From assembly GCA_050633585.1 (NCBI GenBank), contig JBOEGT010000014.1, positions 1 to 64,000 on the forward strand: 64,000 nucleotides of DNA, written 5' to 3'. The translations under genes and the position numbers were made by a program. Under the pieces are notes generated by a model. That model ran no database searches, was not told the origin of the DNA, and saw nothing but the letters and a program-made list of their open reading frames with translations. Of this stretch, positions 8,110 through 15,569 are shown piece after piece. Positions within the stretch are counted from its first letter, which is position 1, and each line of letters starts with the position of its first letter. Source of the DNA: CALKZN01 sp050633585. Its GTDB lineage: Bacteria; Pseudomonadota; Gammaproteobacteria; Arenicellales; Arenicellaceae.

Positions 8110-9108
8110 TTATTTAGCTTCTGCGCGAATTTCTTCTAGCAGTGCTCTAAAGGCTTCACTCTTCTTAGCGGCGATTTTATCTTGAACGGTTAATGCGGCC
8201 GTTATGAAGCTTGAAGGGTCTGGGCGAGTGACAGCCATGCCTCCTTCTTTGCCTAGGAATGTACGAACTTCCTCTGTTTCTTTGGCAATGACTGCGTCTT
8301 GATGTTGGCTGGCTTCACTTGCTGCTTTCTGAATGGCTGCTGTTTGTTCAGGGCTTAGCTTCTTCATCACTCGGCTACTTGCTAATAAAGGTGTGAAGTA
8401 TGAAAAATGATTTAAGACAGTTAAGTGATCTGCTATCTCATAAAATTTTTGTGATTTAATGAATGATGTACCGTTATCAGCACCAACGACAGTCCCTGTT
8501 TGCAAAGCTGTAGGTGTATCTGCCCATGCAATTGGTACTGGTGAAGCGCCGAAGGCTTTAAATGTTTCTAGCATTACTTCGTTTTTAGGAGTACGAACCT
8601 TCAACCCTTTCATGTCTTCAACGCTATTAACAGGTCGGACCGAGTTGTAGAAATCACGATATCCGAAGCCACCATACGCCAGTAAATGAACTTTAGTTTT
8701 TTGGGAGAAGTCTTCGGAAAATTTCTTACCAACTTCACCGTTAACAATTTTATCTGCATGTGCTTTGTTTTGGAAAATATATGGCAAAACAAAAATATCC
8801 ATTAATGGGTAGTGGGGGGAAATATTATTCATGGCCATGATTGTCATATCGACAGTGCCCAACTGAAGAGCCTTAAACGCTTCATCTTCAGTGACTAGCT
8901 GACCGCAGCAGCGCACCTTTATGTCAACAGTTCCATTTGTATACTTTTCAGCTAACTCTTCAAACTTGTCAGCAAAGACTGTGTAAGGGCTGCCTTTTGC
9001 TCCTGTGTAACCTAGATTAATAGATACATCAGCTGCTTGGCTGGTGAATGGTATTACTAAGCAGCTAATTGCTAGTGCCACTTTTGAAAAAGCATTCTTT
9101 ATTTTCAT
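8110..9108 (-). CDS. dctP: TRAP transporter periplasmic substrate-binding protein DctP
   Basis: A DctP-family binding protein of about 332 residues with a Sec signal peptide (AISCLVIPFTSQA) and the family blocks GSPYTVFADKFEELAEKYTNG and GLKVRTPKNEVMLETFKAFGA, containing the conserved substrate-carboxylate arginine region. I chose the ATG at 9108, which has GGAG nine bases upstream; another in-frame ATG is at 9123. It is the first gene of dctPQM and is preceded by the LysR-type operator block that also occurs before the amidohydrolase. Confidence 0.95.
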   Translation of the reverse strand: MKIKNAFSKVALAISCLVIPFTSQAADVSINLGYTGAKGSPYTVFADKFEELAEKYTNGTVDIKVRCCGQLVTEDEAFKALQLGTVDMTIMAMNNISPHYPLMDIFVLPYIFQNKAHADKIVNGEVGKKFSEDFSQKTKVHLLAYGGFGYRDFYNSVRPVNSVEDMKGLKVRTPKNEVMLETFKAFGASPVPIAWADTPTALQTGTVVGADNGTSFIKSQKFYEIADHLTVLNHFSYFTPLLASSRVMKKLSPEQTAAIQKAASEASQHQDAVIAKETEEVRTFLGKEGGMAVTRPDPSSFITAALTVQDKIAAKKSEAFRALLEEIRAEAK

Positions 9109-9177
9109 GATTTGATACTCCATAATTATTTATAGTATATGGTTTTTTAGGATTGCCAAAATATTGACTCTTTCAAG

Positions 9178-9240
9178 ATAAACAAATAGCATGGCTTTGT
9201 ACAATATCAATTGGGCATCTATTGATGCATTATAGGTATC
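9178..9240. promoter_or_regulatory. LysR operator/promoter block, copy 1 (dctP/lysR)
   Basis: A 63-bp block shared with 12786-12848: ATAAACAAATA, then TGTACAATATCAATT, then GCATCTATTGATGC, then AGGTAT, all at identical spacing. It contains the perfect dyad GCATC-TATT-GATGC (9215-9228) and the overlapping dyad ATCAAT (9206-9211) / ATTGAT (9221-9226). Read on the minus strand it offers a TTGATA -35 and a TATTTG -10, 16 bases apart, directed at dctP, with the dyads at and upstream of -35, the usual activation site of LysR regulators. The final AGGTAT is also the ribosome-binding site of lysR. Confidence 0.7.
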
Positions 9241-9242
9241 AA

Positions 9243-10139
9243 ATGAAAATTGAACTTCGCCATATTCGCTATTTTGAAGCAGTCGCTGCTGAGCTAAACT
9301 TTCACAAAGCGTCAGAATATTTGCATATGAGTCAGCCGGCACTGAGTCGGGCTATTCAGCAACTAGAAAGTCGTATTGGTGCTGAATTATTTGAACGTTC
9401 GAGCCGAAACGTTCAATTAACACCTGCTGGGAAAGTCTTCTTGGAAAACTGTAGTTCGATCAGTAAGCAAGTAGATAATTTAGAAAAACGAGTCACTTTG
9501 GCATCCATCGGTGAAGCTGGAAATATTATGATTGGCTATACTGGTTTCTCAATAGCGGGTGTTTTGCCAAATATTATTAAAACCTATACCAATAAATATC
9601 CAGGTATTAATCTAATGCTGGACTCTATTGCTTCTAATCAGCAAATTGATATGTTGATAAATAAAAAATTGGATTTTGGTTTTTTAACAGCACCAATTAA
9701 TGACTCAGCCTTGGAGTATATGCCTGTTCAAAAAGATCCCTTGGTGGTTATATTGCATATAGATCACCCATTGGCAAAGTTAGAAAAAGTTGAGCTAGGT
9801 GCTTTGGTCGATGAACCTTTTATTATGGGAACTGAAGAGCATGAAGCTAGATATAATGCCATTATGCAATCGATTTGTTTATCAGAAGGCTTTTTACCTA
9901 AAGTTAAGCACATTGCATTTAACCATGAAGCTGTCGTTGGTCTTGTGTCGGCGAATATGGGAGTAGCACTGTACCCCTCATGCATTTGTCATTTTTTAAG
10001 AAGTGATGTGACAACAAGACCAATAGTAAATGCTGATGTCGACATTGTGACCGCATTAGCATGGAATAAAGATTCGACGAATACTATGCACCAACGTTTT
10101 ATTGAGTTTGTCAGTGATTTAAATAACGTATCAATATGA
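9243..10139 (+). CDS. LysR family transcriptional regulator
   Basis: A 298-residue LysR protein: N-terminal winged helix (LRHIRYFEAVAAELNFHKASEYLHMSQPALSRAIQQLE) and a periplasmic-binding-protein-like effector domain. The ATG at 9243 is preferred because the HTH starts immediately and AGGT lies six bases upstream. It is divergent from dctPQM and shares with it the operator block, which recurs before the amidohydrolase; it most likely activates both units when its inducer is present. The 3' end converges on the CobW gene with only five bases between the stops and no terminator. Confidence 0.93.
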   Translation: MKIELRHIRYFEAVAAELNFHKASEYLHMSQPALSRAIQQLESRIGAELFERSSRNVQLTPAGKVFLENCSSISKQVDNLEKRVTLASIGEAGNIMIGYTGFSIAGVLPNIIKTYTNKYPGINLMLDSIASNQQIDMLINKKLDFGFLTAPINDSALEYMPVQKDPLVVILHIDHPLAKLEKVELGALVDEPFIMGTEEHEARYNAIMQSICLSEGFLPKVKHIAFNHEAVVGLVSANMGVALYPSCICHFLRSDVTTRPIVNADVDIVTALAWNKDSTNTMHQRFIEFVSDLNNVSI

Positions 10140-10144
10140 AGCAT

Positions 10145-11125
10145 TCAGCCGTCTGGCAACAATGTACTCAAAAAAGCTTTCTCTATTTCTGCAGGGTTTA
10201 TTTTTTCAGTTAAGCCGATGGCAACAAATTGTGATTGTATAGTGGTGTTTGCTATTCTCTTTATTTCTAAGTTGGCTCTGAACCCAACAAGGTTAAACAC
10301 GTGATATTCATTGGGGTGGTCATTAAATCTTAAAATTGCTTTTGCTCTTAGGCAGCTGGATGGCAACGTTTTAGCAAACTTTTGGAAGCTATTACGATCA
10401 ACTAATTTTTTAGTCTCAAACGAATAGGAACGGTAACGGTCTGAATGATTAAGGACAGGCTTCTTTGTGCTATAAGTTTTTTTATTTAGCTTGTTTTTAA
10501 CAACAAGATTTTCAAAATCTAGGATTAAATTAACAGGAAAATCACTGTGAATTGTTTCAACTAACGTAGTGTAGGGTGCGCACTTTGAAATTGTGTCATG
10601 AAGATTTTCTAGACATTCCTTAGCAGCAAGGTCTGCTTTATTAATAAGTACGATGTCACTAGCGGCAGCGTGATCAATGATTTCTTCAGCATCATCAAAT
10701 GAGAGAGAATCAAAGTTGTCTGCATCAATAATATAGAGTTTGGTATCTAAACGTATTAAGCCAGCGCGTTCTAAAGTTGCTAGTGAAGAATCTAATGAAC
10801 GTGGGTCGGCAATGCCGCTGGCCTCAATTAAAATAGCATCAGGAGGTTGCTTCTGTTTGACGAATTCCGAAATATTTTTAATTAGGTCATCGTTTAAAGT
10901 GCAACAAACGCATCCATTTTTTAGAGAAACTCGATCTGAGTCCACGGTTTCAACTAGATCATAGTCAATGTTGATAGCGCCAAAGTCATTGACGAAGACG
11001 ATAATACGCTGGTCAACGGCATTTTTGAGAAGGCGATTGACCAGCGTTGTTTTTCCTGAACCTAGAAAACCACTGATGGTTAATAAAGGTACTAGTCTAG
11101 ATATTTTTTTTATTGATTGAGCCAT
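10145..11125 (-). CDS. CobW/COG0523 family GTPase (metallochaperone-like)
   Basis: A 326-residue G3E GTPase. Walker A is GFLGSGKTT (about 19-27), the metal-binding CxCC motif is CVCC at 72-75, the switch contains IEASGIADP and the guanine-specificity motif is NKAD; a C-terminal CobW domain follows. COG0523 proteins deliver Zn, Co or other metals to client enzymes. Here the gene overlaps the end of a metal-dependent amidohydrolase gene by 16 bases and is thus probably cotranslated with it, which suggests the amidohydrolase is its client. A GTG at 11131 is an alternative start. No Zur box was recognised. Confidence 0.9.
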   Translation of the reverse strand: MAQSIKKISRLVPLLTISGFLGSGKTTLVNRLLKNAVDQRIIVFVNDFGAINIDYDLVETVDSDRVSLKNGCVCCTLNDDLIKNISEFVKQKQPPDAILIEASGIADPRSLDSSLATLERAGLIRLDTKLYIIDADNFDSLSFDDAEEIIDHAAASDIVLINKADLAAKECLENLHDTISKCAPYTTLVETIHSDFPVNLILDFENLVVKNKLNKKTYSTKKPVLNHSDRYRSYSFETKKLVDRNSFQKFAKTLPSSCLRAKAILRFNDHPNEYHVFNLVGFRANLEIKRIANTTIQSQFVAIGLTEKINPAEIEKAFLSTLLPDG

Positions 11126-12732
11126 ACGCACTCACCTGCAAGATAGGTTGCTTTTACTTGAATAGATGAAAGTTCTGCTGCTGCTGTTTCAAGAGGGTTT
11201 CTATCAAGGATCACTAAATCAGCTAGTTTGCCTGTTTCAATTGAGCCTACTTTATTCTCCATGCCGATATGGTAAGCAGCGTCTATAGTGACGGCTCGTA
11301 ATGCCGAAAAATTATCTAATCTTTCGTCTTCACCGAGGCACCTGCCATCACTTGTTAAGCGAGTTGTTGCTGCTTGCATTAATTGTAAACAGCAAGGGTC
11401 GGTAACAGGGGTGTCGGCATGTAGACTGATAGTCATGCCGTGTTTTACCGCCGAACCTGCTGGCATATAATGTGCTGCCCGCTTGCTGCCAAATAAAGAA
11501 TCTTCAATAGGTGCGCCCCAGACAGTAATATGGTTGATGAAAAAACTGCATAAGACACCTAAATCCTGAGCGCGTTGAATTTGATCTGTTCGCATCAGAG
11601 CACAGTGTTCTAGGCGAAAACGATGATCATCTCTTGGGGTTTCTTCAAGGAGCTTCTCAACGAGATCTAAAACCATATCAATGGTTCTGTCTCCTTGGGT
11701 GTGAACTGTCATTTGCCAACCTTGGTTAAAGTAAGTGCGGACCATTGACTCGAAGTATTCTTGTGGGTAATTTGTGCTACCAGTATGCCCTGGTTTTAAA
11801 TTCATTCTTTCAAGTGTAATGGGGGTTTCTAGGTAGGGTTCGGATAACCAAATATTTCCGACTAAGGGTGAGCCATCAGCATGAATCTTTACCCCCGCTA
11901 TCCATAAGCGGTCCTCACCAATCGAAAAGTCTTCTACTTGCATGTCTGCTGTTATGGCTTGCTGATAAGCAGCGACTCTAGGAACTGGCAAGCCTCGATT
12001 TAGTGCTGCTAAATAATATGGCTTATAGTAAGGAAGGTAGAGATGCTCAGTGAGTGTTGTGATTCCGTGTTTAATAAAATCATCAATTTGCTCCTCAAAT
12101 TCTTCATTCAATCTGTTGTCTCCCCAAGAGTCATAAAAAGTTTCCAGCGCTTTCCATGTGATCGCTTCTTCAATCTTCCCTGTGGGGCGTCCATTTTTAT
12201 CTCTTTCGATAATGCTTCCAGTCGGTGTCGGGGTTTTTTCATTAATGCCACAGGCATCAAAGCCTGATGAGTTCATGAATAGCACATGGCAGTTTGATGT
12301 TTGTATGCCCAGTGGGTTGTCTGGTGCAATGCTATCTAAGAAGTCACGTGTAATGATTTCCATGTCAGCGTGTAATTGCGGGTCAAGACCAAAAAAAAGT
12401 AAATGCTCTCCAGGTTTGGCCGCTTTAACTCTTCGTTTTACTTTCTCAATGATTGCTTTGTAAGTTGGAACTGTTTCTGCACGAATATCGACCACTGGAG
12501 CCCCACGAGATTTAGCAGCCCATAGAATATGTGAGTGAGCGTCAATAAACCCAGGTAGCAGTGTTCGGCCTGCTAAGTCGACTGTTTGAGACTTTTCTCC
12601 TGAAATATGTGCTACATCTTTTAAGGTTCCCACAGCAATTATAATTCCATCTTTGATAGCAATAGCTTCTGGAGAAGGAAGGTTTTTGGCCATAGTTATG
12701 ATATTGCCACCAGTAAAAATATACGTTGTCAT
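11110..12732 (-). CDS. YtcJ-like metal-dependent amidohydrolase
   Basis: A 540-residue Amidohydro_3 family protein. The metal-binding HxH is in LLPGFIDAHSHILW, later metal or active-site residues are in VHTQGDRTID, RLEHCALM and HADTPVTDP, and the C-terminus returns to the composite beta sandwich (GKLADLVILDRNPL). Members hydrolyse exocyclic amide or N-formyl bonds; the substrate here is unknown. No signal peptide, so cytoplasmic. It is preceded by the same operator block as the TRAP operon and overlaps the CobW-like GTPase gene, suggesting import by the TRAP system followed by hydrolysis. Confidence 0.9.
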   Translation of the reverse strand: MTTYIFTGGNIITMAKNLPSPEAIAIKDGIIIAVGTLKDVAHISGEKSQTVDLAGRTLLPGFIDAHSHILWAAKSRGAPVVDIRAETVPTYKAIIEKVKRRVKAAKPGEHLLFFGLDPQLHADMEIITRDFLDSIAPDNPLGIQTSNCHVLFMNSSGFDACGINEKTPTPTGSIIERDKNGRPTGKIEEAITWKALETFYDSWGDNRLNEEFEEQIDDFIKHGITTLTEHLYLPYYKPYYLAALNRGLPVPRVAAYQQAITADMQVEDFSIGEDRLWIAGVKIHADGSPLVGNIWLSEPYLETPITLERMNLKPGHTGSTNYPQEYFESMVRTYFNQGWQMTVHTQGDRTIDMVLDLVEKLLEETPRDDHRFRLEHCALMRTDQIQRAQDLGVLCSFFINHITVWGAPIEDSLFGSKRAAHYMPAGSAVKHGMTISLHADTPVTDPCCLQLMQAATTRLTSDGRCLGEDERLDNFSALRAVTIDAAYHIGMENKVGSIETGKLADLVILDRNPLETAAAELSSIQVKATYLAGECVWLNQ

Positions 12733-12785
12733 TGGTTTTTAATTAGGTCAAAAATATATGTTTTAGTTATCTTTAGGCAGTAACA

Positions 12786-12848
12786 ATAAACAAATACTAT
12801 TAATCTGTACAATATCAATTATGCATCTATTGATGCCCTAAAGGTATT
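12786..12848. promoter_or_regulatory. LysR operator/promoter block, copy 2 (amidohydrolase)
   Basis: Second copy of the block at 9178-9240, with the elements ATAAACAAATA (12786-12796), TGTACAATATCAATT (12806-12820), GCATCTATTGATGC (12823-12836) and AGGTAT at the same spacing. It lies 54 bases upstream of the amidohydrolase ATG, in the same orientation and almost the same distance as copy 1 to dctP. The minus-strand TTGATA-16-TATTTG promoter is conserved too. The stretch 12849-13000 shows nothing further except two TGACAGG copies (12965-12971, 12984-12990). Confidence 0.7.
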
Positions 12849-13003
12849 GGTTAAAGTGTTCGATTTACAAGGTTATTATCTTTAGTCTAGCCAGCTTTTA
12901 TTCTCATTATTCACATTGGATTTCAAAGGAAGGGGAGCTTTTTGTTTGCTTGGGAGCACACATTTGACAGGTGTTAATTTTTATGACAGGATTTTAATAT
13001 AAG

Positions 13004-13028
13004 ATATCAACATGTCAGTTGTTGATAT
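13004..13028. promoter_or_regulatory. palindromic operator upstream of the OpuAC-like gene
   Basis: A perfect 9-bp inverted repeat, ATATCAACA and TGTTGATAT, with a 7-base spacer, about 40 bases before the binding-protein start. Its core AACATGTCAGTTG (13009-13021) is repeated exactly at 14872-14884 upstream of the GntR gene, so the GntR protein is the likely ligand. AGTTGTTGATAT recurs at 13058-13069, over the start codon. Confidence 0.6.
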
Positions 13029-13067
13029 TAACAGTTTGATTTATGTATTAAAGTGAGAGTTGTTGAT

Positions 13068-14075
13068 ATGAATATATTATTGTGTAGGTTAATTGTATTA
13101 GTTGTTTTTCTGCTATGTTCTAGTGTTGTTAAATCACAAGAAACGGTCAGAATAGCTCATCCTGAATGGTCTAGTGCTAAAGTAATTTCAGGACTGTTGA
13201 AAGTGGTGATCGAAGATAGGTTGAACGGTAAAGCTGAGTTGGTTCCGGGTGCTGTTAATGACGTTATTTATACGTCGATGCATTTAGGCAATGGAGAAAT
13301 AGATATACACCCTGATGTGTGGTTACCTAACCAAGAGAATTTCACAAAACTATATGTGGAGAATAAAAAGACGGTAAAACTAAGTAAAAATAGTTATGTA
13401 GGCCGCTCGGGGTTTTGTGTATCCAAAGAATTTAGTCAAAAATATAATGTTACGTCCATCCATGATCTCTTGAATCCGGAAATAGCAGAGCTTGCGGACA
13501 TAGACAATAATGGCAAAGGGGATATTTGGGTGGGTAATTTTTCATGGCTCGCAAATAAAATTAATCGAGTAAAGTTGAAGAGTTATGGGCTGAGTAACTT
13601 ATATCGGCATTATTCAGACAAGGAAGATGTTGTGAGAGAAAAAATGAACTCACCTAAGAATGCGAATAAACACTTTATTTATTATTGTTATGAGCCAAAC
13701 CACTCATGGGTTTCAGGCAATCAAGTGATGTTAGTTGAACCTAAATACGATAGAAATAACAATTACATGACATGGCCAAATGAAAATCCGAGGTGGTATA
13801 AAATGTCGAAGGTGAAAACGGCAGATAAACTAAAAGCTGTGCATGTGGGATACTCAACTTCAGTCGACCGCAAGTCACCAGTTGTTAGCTCTTTTCTAGA
13901 AAATATTCAATTGGATACCCCAATGGTGAATGCCATGGTGCATGAGCTAGTGATTAAAAAACGGAATGTTGAAGATATTGCTCGCGAATGGGTGAAAAAT
14001 AATCCTGAGCGTGTTGATTCATGGTTGGTTAATACCGTCAAGGTTGATAAAACTATTGGCGCTTTAGTGAAATGA
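13068..14075 (+). CDS. OpuAC/ProX-type ABC substrate-binding protein, orphan
   Basis: A 335-residue protein with a signal peptide (LLCRLIVLVVFLLCSSVVKSQ) and an OpuAC fold: VRIAHPEWSSAKVISGLLKVVIEDRL, then EIDIHPDVWLPNQ and YCYEPNHSW. Family members bind glycine betaine, choline, proline betaine or similar quaternary amines; several conserved Trp/Tyr that form the aromatic cage appear to be present. The ATG at 13068 is preferred over GTG 13053. No permease or ATPase gene is adjacent, so it must work with components encoded elsewhere or act as a sensor protein. A GntR regulator is convergent and shares an operator motif. Confidence 0.85.
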   Translation: MNILLCRLIVLVVFLLCSSVVKSQETVRIAHPEWSSAKVISGLLKVVIEDRLNGKAELVPGAVNDVIYTSMHLGNGEIDIHPDVWLPNQENFTKLYVENKKTVKLSKNSYVGRSGFCVSKEFSQKYNVTSIHDLLNPEIAELADIDNNGKGDIWVGNFSWLANKINRVKLKSYGLSNLYRHYSDKEDVVREKMNSPKNANKHFIYYCYEPNHSWVSGNQVMLVEPKYDRNNNYMTWPNENPRWYKMSKVKTADKLKAVHVGYSTSVDRKSPVVSSFLENIQLDTPMVNAMVHELVIKKRNVEDIAREWVKNNPERVDSWLVNTVKVDKTIGALVK

Positions 14076-14092
14076 AGCTTAGGCAGTTTACC

Positions 14093-14785
14093 TTAACGAT
14101 TTGGCTGATAACCAACGACTGATAGCGTAAATTCTTCGATGTAATCAATTAAATTATGAATAGCAATCTTTGCCTCTTTTTCAGAATCTCCAGCAAGAGC
14201 TTGAGATACTGTCGAGAGCACTTCAGCCATTTTTGGGATGTCTCCAAACTCTTCAACATGATGAAGCCAAAATCGTCGAGATAGGCCTTTGATGCAAAGC
14301 ATTGGTTTGGTTGCAAAGTGATTGTCAGCAATTTCGAGGGTTAGCATGAAGTGTTTGCGGTCATATTCCGTCAGCGCATCTTGGTCTGCGTTTTTTGAGG
14401 CATTCATGAGGTTTGATGAAATTTCGGCAAATATTTTCTTTTGGTCTTTAGTTGCTCGTTTCATTGCTCGTAAAACAATAAACTCTTCTAAAACGCGCCG
14501 TAATTCAAGTGCTCTAAATTGCTGCGTGTAGTCTATTGGGCACACTTGAGCCCCTTTACTCGGAAAAACTGCTAACAATTCTTGGTCTGATAGTCGTTGA
14601 ATAGCGGAGCGAACAGATGCTCGGCTAAAACCACTGAGTTTGACTAATTCCGTTTCAGAAACCCAGCGACTAGGCTCTAACTCACCCGTGACAATCATGT
14701 TTTCTATTTTTATGTAGGCGCTGTCTTTGAGCATCATGGGCTGCTCTTTCTCTTCTGTGGGTATCTTGTTGTTTTTGAGTGCCAT
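14093..14785 (-). CDS. GntR family regulator, FCD subfamily
   Basis: A 230-residue regulator with an N-terminal winged helix (AYIKIENMIVTGEL, FSRASVRSAIQRLSDQELL) and a helical FCD-type ligand domain (ELRRVLEEFIVLRAM, DRKHFMLTLEIADNH). FCD proteins usually bind a carboxylate ligand with a metal in the domain; Asp and His candidates are present. The ATG at 14785 is preferred to a TTG at 14797. The intergenic region before it carries a copy of the core motif found before the OpuAC-like gene, consistent with autoregulation and control of that gene. Confidence 0.9.
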   Translation of the reverse strand: MALKNNKIPTEEKEQPMMLKDSAYIKIENMIVTGELEPSRWVSETELVKLSGFSRASVRSAIQRLSDQELLAVFPSKGAQVCPIDYTQQFRALELRRVLEEFIVLRAMKRATKDQKKIFAEISSNLMNASKNADQDALTEYDRKHFMLTLEIADNHFATKPMLCIKGLSRRFWLHHVEEFGDIPKMAEVLSTVSQALAGDSEKEAKIAIHNLIDYIEEFTLSVVGYQPNR

Positions 14786-14871
14786 TAGTAGATCCAAATA
14801 AAAAAAATAATTTTCTCATAAATACTTGAAAAATCCCACAAAGCGATTTGAAAATGTCAATATTAAGTATT

Positions 14872-14884
14872 AACATGTCAGTTG
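14872..14884. promoter_or_regulatory. GntR operator-like motif upstream of the GntR gene
   Basis: AACATGTCAGTTG is identical to the core of the palindrome at 13009-13021. It lies 87 bases before the GntR start codon. Confidence 0.5.
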
Positions 14885-14933
14885 CGGTGTTTTATTATGG
14901 CAGCTCTTTCATCTTCGAGCATTATCGTTGTTT

Positions 14934-15105
14934 TATACTATGAGACTCATCATTAAATTGATTTATTGATGCAAAGAAATAAAGGTGATTAAGAGATTGA
15001 TGAAATTGAGAAAAGTCATTTAAAGCGTTACCTCCCCGATACTGAAAGAAGTTTTTTCAAGTATCACTTTGGCCATTAGCTAAAAATAGTTAATGGCCTT
15101 TTTTT
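14934..15105 (+). ncRNA. candidate small RNA
   Basis: A plus-strand transcript is suggested by an orphan terminator at 15071-15105, which no plus-strand gene explains because the neighbours on both sides are on the minus strand. A TATACT -10-like element lies at 14934-14939 with only a weak -35. The RNA would hold a single-stranded CCTCCCC (15031-15037), a hairpin with GATACT (15038-15043) and AGTATC (15060-15065), then the terminator. CCTCC-type segments can pair with ribosome-binding sites. Existence is supported mainly by the terminator. Confidence 0.4.
15071..15105 (+). terminator. orphan plus-strand terminator
   Basis: A 12-bp stem (15071-15082 with 15087-15098, one G-U pair), AAAA loop and seven T. 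The T run is only on the plus side, so it does not serve the minus-strand PLA2-like gene. Confidence 0.85.
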
Positions 15106-15121
15106 CGCAGTTAAGTGAGTA

Positions 15122-15568
15122 TCAATTAGCTGGTAATTGGGGTTTTGCTTCTTCAGCGCTAAGAGTGTCAATGCTCGTTGATTGTTTAGTCGTTGTCGCT
15201 CTATATGCACGAGGGTATTTCCATCCATAGCCCCATCTGAAACTTGTTGGCCAATAAGGGCTACCGCCCACCCTGACGCCAGCTAACATTAATTTAGCAA
15301 TGTCAGGTTCACCGACTTTGGCGACGCAGGCTTCAAGTGCTAGATCGGCATCCAGGCGTTGTTGGTATGTGCCGCCTTGCCAGTAGGCTTTGTCATGAGT
15401 GGTGCAGCATTGTTGCCAAAGAGTTTGTTGAAATAAGGTGCCGTCTGGGAAGGCGCTGCATCCGTCACTGGTGAACGGTTGAAGTTTGTCTGGAAGCGCT
15501 GCATGTGAACTCAAGATTAATGAGGCAGTCATGCCAATGAATATAATAATGAGTGAGGCAACTTTCAT
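15122..15568 (-). CDS. secreted prokaryotic phospholipase A2-like protein
   Basis: About 148 residues with a signal peptide (IIIFIGMTASLILSSHA). The segment TSDGCSAFPDG followed by CCTTHDKAYWQGG contains the calcium-loop-like region and the C-C-x-x-H-D dyad typical of PLA2 folds, with His as catalytic base. Such proteins hydrolyse the sn-2 ester of phospholipids, though bacterial homologues are mostly uncharacterised. The ATG at 15568 follows the yheS stop by one base; an ATG at 15580 overlapping yheS is the alternative. Either way it is probably cotranscribed with yheS. Confidence 0.75.
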   Translation of the reverse strand: MKVASLIIIFIGMTASLILSSHAALPDKLQPFTSDGCSAFPDGTLFQQTLWQQCCTTHDKAYWQGGTYQQRLDADLALEACVAKVGEPDIAKLMLAGVRVGGSPYWPTSFRWGYGWKYPRAYRATTTKQSTSIDTLSAEEAKPQLPAN

Positions 15569-15569
15569 C

